Of a stretch of 18,261 nt of DNA, positions 1-6,838 are shown one piece after another (the stretch's first letter is position 1; each line of letters begins with the position of its first letter). Where the stretch lies: the NCBI GenBank assembly GCA_002323995.1, contig DCQY01000032.1, positions 1 to 18,261 on the forward strand, read 5' to 3'. This DNA comes from Akkermansiaceae bacterium UBA1506 (GTDB lineage Bacteria > Verrucomicrobiota > Verrucomicrobiia > Verrucomicrobiales > DEV007). Made by a program: the position numbers and the translations under genes. A model generated the notes under the pieces. That model was not told the origin of the DNA and made no database searches. It worked only from the letters and a program-made list of their open reading frames with translations.

Positions 1-54
1 TTTGTTTTGATTCAGCCGATTCAATCCAAATGATTCGTTAGTTCGCAAGCCGCC

Positions 55-480
55 CTATTGAGTTATCGGATACCCGGCCGCAATCCAACCGTTACTCCCT
101 GCTGCAAAGTGATAAAGTTCAGTAAAAGGCAATGACTCAAAAAGTGATTGAGCCTGCCCACTACGACCACCACTGCGGCAATGAAAGACCGTGGGAATAT
201 CGGCATTAAGCGCAGCAATCGCTTCGGCAAAACCTTTTGTCTGGAAGTCTATATTGACCGCTCCTTCGATGTGGCCCGCAGAAAACTCTGCTGGAGTTCG
301 AATATCAATAACCACTAGTTTGGGTTTTTCCTTCAGGAAGTGAGCCAATTCCCTCGGTTGTATCATTACCGCCTCAGTCGCGGCCACCGGCACCACATCA
401 AGAGAACTATTATTTCCTTTTTTCTTTTCACAGCCAATGACTCCGAAAATTGCAACTATAACGATAGCCCAATATCTCAT
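55..480 (-). CDS. Rhodanese-domain lipoprotein
   Basis: A 141-residue protein with a short hydrophobic signal segment (residues 3-16) ending in a lipobox, VIGC, with Cys17 as the predicted lipidated residue. A single rhodanese domain follows at about 40-141: DIRTPAEFSAGHIEGAVNI (59-77) is the typical CH2A-type motif, and the active-site loop CRSGGRSG (101-108) carries the catalytic Cys101 that would hold a persulfide. Family knowledge: single-domain rhodaneses of this type move sulfur or act in thiol/redox homeostasis; the true substrate is unknown. The signal implies anchoring in the periplasm or outer membrane rather than a cytoplasmic role. It is probably the last gene of the minus-strand run beginning at 4322, although 208 bp separate it from the MBOAT gene, so its own promoter is possible. 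No Shine-Dalgarno sequence is evident upstream of the ATG. The family call is firm; the biological role is not. Confidence 0.9.
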   Translation of the reverse strand: MRYWAIVIVAIFGVIGCEKKKGNNSSLDVVPVAATEAVMIQPRELAHFLKEKPKLVVIDIRTPAEFSAGHIEGAVNIDFQTKGFAEAIAALNADIPTVFHCRSGGRSGQAQSLFESLPFTELYHFAAGSNGWIAAGYPITQ

Positions 481-561
481 AATGAGAATCTGCCAATCTT
501 ATCGCTTCTTAGCAATCCGAATCACACACTGGAAAAAAGGCTTTCTCGAGTAAAAGCAATC

Positions 562-654
562 TTACGTTGGCAACTCAAACGCCTGAATCACAGCGTCAAA
601 AACAATGAAGACAGTCATCACTAGCACGATGAAGATGGATTTTAGAGCTGGCAC
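562..654 (-). CDS. Possible 30-residue single-span membrane protein
   Basis: In the 208-bp gap between the MBOAT and rhodanese genes, one minus-strand frame reads from a GTG at 654 to TAA at 562-564. It encodes about 30 residues beginning VPALKSIFIVLVMTVFIVFD and ending AFELPT. This has one basic residue, a strongly hydrophobic stretch of about 16 residues and a short polar tail, like a small single-span membrane protein. The frame is open back into the end of the MBOAT gene, where a TTG at 699 would give 45 residues. A GAGGAACC (complement of 664-671) lies upstream, but 9 nt or more from the GTG. The same sequence sits better placed before an ATG at 659, which reads only five codons (MRCQL). 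The start is therefore unclear, and I do not recognise the family. This could be chance reading of a hydrophobic composition. Confidence 0.3.
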   Translation of the reverse strand: MPALKSIFIVLVMTVFIVFDAVIQAFELPT

Positions 655-688
655 CGCATGACCGGTTCCTCGGTCGAAAACTTTGCAG

Positions 689-2068
689 CTAGAAAACAAA
701 GTAAATAAAGTCGAGACGGCTGCCAGCGAACGCGAGAATCAGAAAAAGGAAGAGAACACAACTGAGAATCTGGCGCCCCAAGCCCCATTGAAGGAAACGT
801 CGATCAGTAAAAGATTTACCAAATACAAGACTGACTCCGACGAAAGCGACCAGCATGATAATTAGTAAATCAGGGGGGGAATCCTGCATCGTGAAGGGTG
901 GCACCAAAAGAGCTTCGAAATAACTCATGGCAGCACCGAAGTCTGGCGCCCGGAAAAAGACCCAAAGCAAGCATACCCCATTAAAAAGAAGCAACCACTT
1001 TAGAAACTTTATTCCTGGAATCTTAGCGAAGCGATCCGGCAACATCCGCTCGGCGATGAGCCAGGCCCCATGTCCGCCGCCCCAAATGATAAAATTCCAA
1101 GATGCCCCATGCCAAAGCCCCCCAAGGAGCATCGTCAAAAATAGATTTCGATTCCGATGCTTACGATTACCCCCGAGCGGAATATAGAGGTAGTCTCGTA
1201 GCCATTGCGATAGTGTGATATGCCATCGGTGCCAAAATTCACGCAGGGAACTCGCCTGATACGGAAGATCAAAATTCAACGGCAGTCGAATTCCATACAT
1301 CAGTCCAACGCCAATAGCGATGGTTGAGTAGCCCCAGAAATCGCACAAAATCTGAACGGCGAAGCCATAAACTGTAAGCCAGGCCGTCACGACTTCAATC
1401 CGAGAGGGATCCTCAAAACCATAGTCCACGAATTGGGCGAGCGTATCAGCGATAAAGACCTTCAAGGTCAATCCACCAATAATAAAATATAGCCCAAGGT
1501 AAAAATCTCCGACCCTGAAGCGGCGCTGTGTCTTGATTTGAGGAATCAACTCATTAGCTCTCACGATGGGGCCGGCGACTAATTGGGCGTAGAAGCACTT
1601 GAACACTCCAAAGACGAGAAAGTTCTTCTCACATTTTACTTTCCCACGACTTAGATCGACGAGATAAGCAATCACTTGGAACGTAAAAAATGAGATCCCT
1701 AGCGGCAACCATTCACTGTATTGCGGTGAGGTAACTGAGAACCCCAACGCCTTCATCATTTCAACGATATTCTCACCGATGAAAGCTGAGTATTTAAACC
1801 ATCCCAGACTGGCAAGGTTGGCAACGACCGCAGCAGCTAGAACCTTCCCCTTTGACGAACATCCGGCGGAATTGATCCACCTTGAGAACCCATAATTTAC
1901 CACCATGGAAATCCCGAGAAGAATCAGCGCGGGCCAGTAATACCATCCGTAAAAAACAACCGAACCGAAAAGTAACAACACCTGGCGAAACATCTGCCGT
2001 CTTAAGGCCCAGTAGAGACCGACTAGAACAAGATGAAAAACTAAAAATGTGAGGGAGTTAAACAACAT
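689..2068 (-). CDS. MBOAT family O-acyltransferase (AlgI/DltB-like)
   Basis: A multi-pass inner-membrane acyltransferase of about 459 residues, the usual length for AlgI-like proteins. Visible motifs, numbered from the chosen Met: LPLGISFFTFQVIAYLVD (121-138), the EFWHRWHITLSQWLRDYLYI segment (277-296), PLGGNRK, and GLWHGASWNFIIWG with the invariant catalytic histidine at about 320. The protein ends FIYFVF, as many relatives do. Family knowledge: these enzymes take an acetyl group from a cytoplasmic donor and pass it across the membrane for O-acetylation of exopolysaccharide or cell-wall polymer, working with an SGNH/AlgX/DltD-type partner, here encoded directly upstream. A longer frame begins at 2101 but overlaps the partner gene. 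The ATG at 2068 gives the canonical MLFNSLTFLVF start, lies 4 nt after the upstream stop and has AGGA just before it, so translational coupling is likely. The acetylated polymer cannot be inferred from this window. Confidence 0.93.
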   Translation of the reverse strand: MLFNSLTFLVFHLVLVGLYWALRRQMFRQVLLLFGSVVFYGWYYWPALILLGISMVVNYGFSRWINSAGCSSKGKVLAAAVVANLASLGWFKYSAFIGENIVEMMKALGFSVTSPQYSEWLPLGISFFTFQVIAYLVDLSRGKVKCEKNFLVFGVFKCFYAQLVAGPIVRANELIPQIKTQRRFRVGDFYLGLYFIIGGLTLKVFIADTLAQFVDYGFEDPSRIEVVTAWLTVYGFAVQILCDFWGYSTIAIGVGLMYGIRLPLNFDLPYQASSLREFWHRWHITLSQWLRDYLYIPLGGNRKHRNRNLFLTMLLGGLWHGASWNFIIWGGGHGAWLIAERMLPDRFAKIPGIKFLKWLLLFNGVCLLWVFFRAPDFGAAMSYFEALLVPPFTMQDSPPDLLIIMLVAFVGVSLVFGKSFTDRRFLQWGLGRQILSCVLFLFLILAFAGSRLDFIYFVF

Positions 2069-2072
2069 GATC

Positions 2073-3107
2073 CTAGTCGCCACGGCCCTCCCCGCCTTCA
2101 ACGGCTTTGAGTTTTACGATATCACGAGCTAGCGCCGCGGAAAAAAAGGATCTCCCGTAGATATTCAGATGCGTTGGGTCCCTCAAGTAATCACTCTTGA
2201 GAGCAGGCATGGCATAATTCAGCAGTTGGCCACCACCCAAGTTAATGGCTGTTTCATACTGCTTATTTCTTTCATCATTACTTTCAATATGACTCGCCGT
2301 CCCTCCGACTGGAGGCACCACCCAAACCACTGTCTTACCCCGTCCTTGGAGCGACCGGGTGATGCGGACCATCAAACCAACGATAGGATCGTTGGTTTGA
2401 TGGTCCGTTGAGAATGATGAAGCTTTCGGAGAAACGATTTCCGGCACAAGCGCATCCTCCGCAAGTTCCGGTATCTTCCTCGCCTTGAAATTGATCAAGT
2501 TCCTCCCAACTCCTTTACGATCCCACAAGTTAGGATCGATGAAATCAGCAGTAACAACCACAAAAAATTTGAGGAGCGTCTTCGGTTGGAGCGCTTTCCT
2601 TTTTCGCACAAAGGCGAGATGATCTGACATCCACTCTCGCAACCACTCTTCTAGCTGGTCTGGAAAACGGTTTTCCGTCACCTCCAAGGCCCCTTCAGCT
2701 GCCCTAACCGTCTGCCCAGAAGTGTCGACTGGAAGCTGCGTCAGTGAGGGAGTAGATGCTTCAATGATGACGAGCTTCACTTCATCTTTTTCAGAGACGA
2801 CAGCCACAAAGCGTTCCAAAATCTCCACGTTTACGCCGGGAACCGAGGCGTTGAATGTTTTAATTTTGCGTCCGGTTTGCCCAGCCACGGATTCTGAAAA
2901 CAAACCTTGGTCAACCGCATCGAGTAATCGAGAGGTTCCCAGGATCATCACTTCCGTGTCGCTGCTGGAGTCTCTGATCAGTTTCTCTCTCAACAGAGAC
3001 TTATCCGCAAGTACGGCAAAAACGTCTTCTTTGGCACGCATCAAGCATTCCAAACCTGCAAACAAGGCGAAGATGCAGAGAATAAAAATTACCAACCGTC
3101 GAAGCAT
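2073..3107 (-). CDS. SGNH/GDSL hydrolase-like partner of MBOAT
   Basis: A 344-residue protein with an N-terminal hydrophobic anchor (residues 5-19) and a probable extracytoplasmic SGNH-like domain. Block I reads VMILGTSRLLDA, with the candidate nucleophile Ser59 in GTSR instead of the classical GDS. FNASVPG (85-91) fits the oxyanion-hole region, and DPTHLNIYGRSFF (310-322) supplies the DxxH pair Asp310/His313. This is the layout of DltD/AlgX/AlgJ-type accessory acetyltransferases, which finish O-acyl transfer outside the membrane. It lies 15 nt after the rRNA methyltransferase gene and 4 nt before the MBOAT start, so an operon is likely. Overall similarity to a named family is weak, and the call rests on motif order and the MBOAT neighbour. 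Oddity: residues 235-248 are encoded by a perfect 20-bp inverted repeat (2365-2407). It could be a structural partner without catalytic activity. Confidence 0.75.
   Translation of the reverse strand: MLRRLVIFILCIFALFAGLECLMRAKEDVFAVLADKSLLREKLIRDSSSDTEVMILGTSRLLDAVDQGLFSESVAGQTGRKIKTFNASVPGVNVEILERFVAVVSEKDEVKLVIIEASTPSLTQLPVDTSGQTVRAAEGALEVTENRFPDQLEEWLREWMSDHLAFVRKRKALQPKTLLKFFVVVTADFIDPNLWDRKGVGRNLINFKARKIPELAEDALVPEIVSPKASSFSTDHQTNDPIVGLMVRITRSLQGRGKTVVWVVPPVGGTASHIESNDERNKQYETAINLGGGQLLNYAMPALKSDYLRDPTHLNIYGRSFFSAALARDIVKLKAVEGGEGRGD
2365..2407. repeat. Perfect 20-bp inverted repeat, 3-nt loop, inside a CDS
   Basis: Arms 2365-2384 (CGGACCATCAAACCAACGAT) and 2388-2407 are exact reverse complements, separated by AGG (2385-2387); the base pair just outside does not match. 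The whole element lies within the SGNH-like gene and encodes residues around DHQTNDPIVGLMVR. Because of the symmetry the plus strand reads nearly the same peptide in an unrelated frame. No T-run follows on either strand, so it is not a typical intrinsic terminator. Such an RNA would form a very stable hairpin in the operon transcript. Confidence 0.95.
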
Positions 3108-3122
3108 GTCGAGTAACCAAGA

Positions 3123-4322
3123 TTAAAACCCCCCAAGCGTTTCAAAAGTAAACCCTTTCAGGTATCGAGTTTCAGGCAGAGTCGCAATGACCGGATGATC
3201 CCTCCTCTGAGTATGGCTCTTGATCACTCGAAGGGTTCGCTTCGCGTCAACCGAAGCGTCACAAATCACATCAAAAAACTCCTTTTCACTCACATGATGA
3301 CTACAACAATAAGTGGACAGGACGCCCTCCTGATTGAGCAACTTCAATGCTCTGAGGTGGATTTCCTTGTATCCCCGCATCGCCCCGGAAACCCCTTTTC
3401 GATTTTTGGTGAATGAAGGCGGATCAAGAACGATCAGATCGAATTTTTTTTCCGCTTTTTCGGCATCTTTTAGGAAATCAAAAACATTGGCTTCGACAGC
3501 TTCTACCAAAAGTTCATTCCTTACCGCATTGTCACGGGTTGCTTCGACTGCTCCTGCACTGATATCGACAGCGACAACCGACTTAGCCCCCCCTTTGGCA
3601 GCATGAAGAGCAAAGCCCCCCTGATTACAGAAGCAATCCAGTACCGTCTTGTCTTTTGACAACTGGCCCACTGCCGCATAGCTGTCGAGTTGGTCCAGAT
3701 AGATACCAGTCTTCTGACCCTCCAATAGATCAATCTTCTGGCAGATTCCATTTACCTTAATCTCGAAAGGGCCGCTCCAAGTCCCCAAGAGAACCCCGGT
3801 CTCGGCCTCAAGCCCTTCAGCCTTCCGAACCGCCGAATCGTTACGCTCGATCACGATGATTTCACCAAAGACAGCTGTCAAAGCCTCTACGATAAAAGCT
3901 TTCCGCCGGTCCATAGCCAGCGTCAAGGTTTGCAGAACGAAATGATCAGTATATCGATCAATCACCACTCCAGGCATTCCGTCCGCTTCGCTCCAGACAA
4001 GACGATAAATTTGCTCTGCAAATCCCATCTTTTCGCGCAGCCCAAGCGCCCGCTCGATTCGGCGCTGGAAAAAAGCGACATCAAGTTCCTGTTTTCGGCG
4101 CGAGATACGACGCGCCACAATCTGCGACGATGGATTGTAGATCGCTGTTCCTAGCGGGCGATCCTTAAAATCTTTCAGCGACACCACATCACCCGGCTGG
4201 GGGTTGCCAAAGGCTTTCTGCACCTCGCTGGCATAGACCCAGTCGTGGCCATGAAAAATGCGGGATCTGGGCTTAATGACGAGTCCAGGCATGGGGCGAG
4301 TGTCGCTCAACTTGCCTGTCAC
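3123..4322 (-). CDS. rlmI: Class I rRNA methyltransferase, RlmI-like (PUA plus SAM domain)
   Basis: A 399-residue protein, close to E. coli RlmI (396), which methylates C5 of a 23S rRNA cytosine in the cytoplasm. Order: N-terminal PUA-type RNA-binding region (about 11-80, with GHDWVYASEV and GDVVSL), a central linker domain with EADGMPGVVIDRY (112-124), then the Rossmann SAM fold. The fold shows LDCFCNQGGFALHAA (228-242, motif I), AVDIS (251-255), LDPPSFTKNR (299-308, motif IV) and STYCCSHH (336-343), which supplies the catalytic-cysteine position found as SCS in relatives. The start is GTG at 4322: GAGG (complement of 4330-4333) lies 7 nt upstream and an in-frame TAA six codons upstream closes the frame. 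An ATG at 4292 is the alternative and would give 389 residues. It is probably the first gene of the minus-strand operon. The RlmI versus RlmI-like paralogue choice is by family resemblance only. Confidence 0.88.
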   Translation of the reverse strand: MTGKLSDTRPMPGLVIKPRSRIFHGHDWVYASEVQKAFGNPQPGDVVSLKDFKDRPLGTAIYNPSSQIVARRISRRKQELDVAFFQRRIERALGLREKMGFAEQIYRLVWSEADGMPGVVIDRYTDHFVLQTLTLAMDRRKAFIVEALTAVFGEIIVIERNDSAVRKAEGLEAETGVLLGTWSGPFEIKVNGICQKIDLLEGQKTGIYLDQLDSYAAVGQLSKDKTVLDCFCNQGGFALHAAKGGAKSVVAVDISAGAVEATRDNAVRNELLVEAVEANVFDFLKDAEKAEKKFDLIVLDPPSFTKNRKGVSGAMRGYKEIHLRALKLLNQEGVLSTYCCSHHVSEKEFFDVICDASVDAKRTLRVIKSHTQRRDHPVIATLPETRYLKGFTFETLGGF

Positions 4323-4467
4323 GTCAAAGCCTCGCCCTTAGGTCCCCCACCGATAAGAAATCTAACGCGAAATGCCTATTTTGTTCTCCTGATACCCGAA
4401 ATAGCCATTAATTCGGCCAAATCGCGTACCATGAAAATTTCCGGCGAGCGGCGATATTATTCATAGA
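4323..4467. other. Divergent intergenic region
   Basis: These 145 bp separate the start of the minus-strand rRNA methyltransferase operon from the start of the plus-strand DUF1592 gene, so promoters for both should lie here. The only clear site is GAGG at 4330-4333 (minus strand) preceding the GTG at 4322. I see no convincing -35/-10 pair for the DUF1592 gene. TTGTTC at 4381 followed by AT-rich sequence around 4401-4412 is suggestive at best. No hairpin or RNA gene was recognised. Confidence 0.5.
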
Positions 4468-6828
4468 ATGGTAGGCATCACCTCCAGACGCTTCTTGATG
4501 CTGGCTTGGCTCGCCGTGCCGGCGAGCCTGCAGGCACTCGATCCTAGCCAACTCGAGAATCATCCCGGGAAAGCCATCTACCAAAAGCTCTGTAGCGAGT
4601 GCCACGCCGATAACGGCCGAGGCGTCGAAGGCCTTGCCGATGAACCCCTAGTCGGCAGCCGAACCCTTGAATCGCTGGCGGGACGAATCGAACGCACCAT
4701 GCCGGAAGACGAGGAACATCTCTGTGTCGGTGGAGACGCCAAAGCAGTAGCCGAATATGTTTATCACGCTTTTTACTCAGAAGAGGCCCGTGCTCGAAAT
4801 ACACCCGCTCGAATTGATCTGACCCGCTTGACCGCGCCACAGTATCGCAAATCGGTGGCAGACCTCATTCAAAGCTTTCGCGGAACGCTCCAGTATCCCG
4901 AAACCGGAGGGCTCGAGGCTAGTTACTTTGGAGGCTACAATTTCAACGAACGAAAGCGACAGAGAGACCAGAAGAAAAAAGACCGCTTCGATCGAGTTGA
5001 TCCATTAGTTCGTTTCGACTTTGGCACCGGCATCCCCAAACACGCTGATGCACAGGCCTTCTCGAATCAGGAATTCTCCGTTCGCTGGCAAGGCTCTATC
5101 CTTCCCGAAGAAACCGGAGTCTACGAATTCGTCGTTCGCACTCGCAATGGCGCAACCCTCTGGGTCAACGAAAAACGAAGTGACGACCTCAGCGATAAAA
5201 CCATTGATGGATGGGTCGCGCCGAGCAATGAAGTCCGAGAGGAGACAGGGAAGATCTTTCTCATCGGAGGACGTCCCTACCCGATCCGACTTGAGTTTTT
5301 CACCTACAAGGAAGAGAAGTCATCTGTCGAACTTCTCTGGAAGCCACCCCACGGCGTGCTGCACACCATTCCCAGATCTCATCTTTCACCCGTCTGGTCT
5401 CACGAGTCACTCATCGTCGACATACCGTTCCCGGCTGATGACCGCAGCGTGGGCTACGAACGCGGGACTTCTATCTCCAAAGCGTGGTATGATGCCGTCA
5501 CCGGCGGCGCTGTTCAAGCAGCCGATTACATCGCCTCTCACCTAGACGAACTCGTGAGAAGCAAACCCGACGACCCCCAACGTGAAAAGAAAATCCACGA
5601 TTTCGCCGAACAATTCGTGGCACGGGCTTTCCGTCGCCCGCTCAACAGTGAGGAGAAGGCTCGCTTCGTCGACTCACACTTTCAGTATGCCAAGACAGTT
5701 GACGTTGGGATGCGACGACTAGTCCTTTTTACCCTCACGGCTCCCCGCTTCCTCTATCCGGATTGGCAAAAAAAGAAGGCACCTGACCAGTGGGATGTCG
5801 CGGCGAGGCTGGCGCTGGTTCTCTGGGACTCCTTGCCCGACCATCGCCTAATTGGCCAGGCAGCCAAAGGTCAAACCTCTCACCCCAACACCGTAGAATC
5901 GATCACGAACCAGATGGTGTGGGACTGGCGAACCAAGGCCAAAATCCGAGGTTTCTTTTACCACTGGCTTGAATTGGAACGCAGTGTTGATCTGTCTAAG
6001 GATAAGTCAATCTATCCTGAGTTCAGTGATGCAGTCCTCGCTGATTTGAAGACCTCCCTATTTCTCTCTACCGACGAAGCAGTCTGGGGAAAAGACTCGA
6101 ATTACCGCGACCTCATGCTGGCCAACTCTCTCTACCTCAATGAGCGTCTCAGCAAACTGTATGGTAAGGAACCACTCAAAGGTGGTTTCCAAAAAGTCAG
6201 CCTCGATCCTCAACGTCGCACCGGTGTCATCACTCATCCCCTGCTTCTCTCCTCGCTCGCCTATCATGACAAAACATCTCCCATTCACCGTGGGGTCTTC
6301 CTGACGCGTAACATTGTCGGCATGACTTTAAATTCCCCGCCCATGGCAAATGAGTTCAAAGAAGGTAATTTTGCCCCGAACTTCACGATGCGGCAAAAGG
6401 TCACTGAAATGACACGGGACAAAGCCTGTATGTCCTGCCACGTCACGATCAATCCTCTTGGCTTCAGCCTAGAGCACTACGACGCGATGGGGCGCTGGCG
6501 CATGAAAGACCAAGACCAGCCCGTCGATTCGGTATCTAACTTCAAGACGGAGGACGGTGAAACTATTGAACTGACCGGTGCTCTCGATGTTGCCAAGTTT
6601 GCTGCCGACACGCCGTCCGCTCATCGCACTTTTATCCAGCAAATGTTCCACCATCTAGCTAAGCAACCCGTGCTTGCCTATGGTCCTGATACTATGGACA
6701 CTCTTTACATCGATTTTGAAACGAGTGGCTTTAAGATACCCGAACTTGTCAAAAACATCGCTCTAACCGCGAGCTTGCACTCCAGCGAAACTTCTACCCC
6801 CCAAACCGCAGTCGCTTCCGCCCCTTAG
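4468..6828 (+). CDS. DUF1592-type exported cytochrome c with PA14 domain
   Basis: A 786-residue exported protein of the planctomycete/verrucomicrobial DUF1587-DUF1595-DUF1592-DUF1588-DUF1585 family. The signal peptide is residues 1-23 (RR, hydrophobic core, cleavage near LQA-LD). A cytochrome c-like head follows with haem motif CSECH (42-46) and a possible distal Met78 (RTMPEDEEH). LTRLTAPQYRKSVADL (118-133) fits DUF1587. A PA14-like beta domain spans about 149-310 (FSVRWQGSILPEETGVYEFVV at 203-223, LELLWKPP-like strand near 288-294), after a K/R-rich stretch (161-176). FVARAFRRPLNSEE (383-396) fits DUF1595, 440-570 fits DUF1592, and RTGVITHPLLLSSLAYHDKT with SPIHRGVF (584-611) fits DUF1588. 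A second haem motif, CMSCH (654-658), and the DUF1585 tail end the protein. Function is unproven; a periplasmic electron-transfer or carbohydrate-bound oxidative role is often assumed. It lies 10 nt before the DUF1552 gene, an operon-like pairing. No Shine-Dalgarno sequence is evident. Confidence 0.93.
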   Translation: MVGITSRRFLMLAWLAVPASLQALDPSQLENHPGKAIYQKLCSECHADNGRGVEGLADEPLVGSRTLESLAGRIERTMPEDEEHLCVGGDAKAVAEYVYHAFYSEEARARNTPARIDLTRLTAPQYRKSVADLIQSFRGTLQYPETGGLEASYFGGYNFNERKRQRDQKKKDRFDRVDPLVRFDFGTGIPKHADAQAFSNQEFSVRWQGSILPEETGVYEFVVRTRNGATLWVNEKRSDDLSDKTIDGWVAPSNEVREETGKIFLIGGRPYPIRLEFFTYKEEKSSVELLWKPPHGVLHTIPRSHLSPVWSHESLIVDIPFPADDRSVGYERGTSISKAWYDAVTGGAVQAADYIASHLDELVRSKPDDPQREKKIHDFAEQFVARAFRRPLNSEEKARFVDSHFQYAKTVDVGMRRLVLFTLTAPRFLYPDWQKKKAPDQWDVAARLALVLWDSLPDHRLIGQAAKGQTSHPNTVESITNQMVWDWRTKAKIRGFFYHWLELERSVDLSKDKSIYPEFSDAVLADLKTSLFLSTDEAVWGKDSNYRDLMLANSLYLNERLSKLYGKEPLKGGFQKVSLDPQRRTGVITHPLLLSSLAYHDKTSPIHRGVFLTRNIVGMTLNSPPMANEFKEGNFAPNFTMRQKVTEMTRDKACMSCHVTINPLGFSLEHYDAMGRWRMKDQDQPVDSVSNFKTEDGETIELTGALDVAKFAADTPSAHRTFIQQMFHHLAKQPVLAYGPDTMDTLYIDFETSGFKIPELVKNIALTASLHSSETSTPQTAVASAP

Positions 6829-6838
6829 TCTTCAAGTC

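Noticed and set aside
2069..2101. Upstream ATG extending the MBOAT protein by 11 residues into the SGNH-like gene
   Set aside because: The extension is basic and unlike the family; the ATG at 2068 gives the standard MLFNSLTF start with AGGA close by.
2365..2407. Inverted repeat as an intrinsic terminator
   Set aside because: No T-run follows on either strand and it lies well inside an intact coding sequence.
2169..2411. Plus-strand frame ending in a peptide almost identical to part of the SGNH-like protein
   Set aside because: The similarity is produced by the perfect inverted repeat at 2365-2407 being read from both strands, not by gene duplication.
5021..5545. A 174-codon plus-strand frame within the DUF1592 gene
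   Set aside because: It is a shifted-frame shadow, Ser/Pro/Arg-rich, while the main frame carries the continuous PA14 domain.
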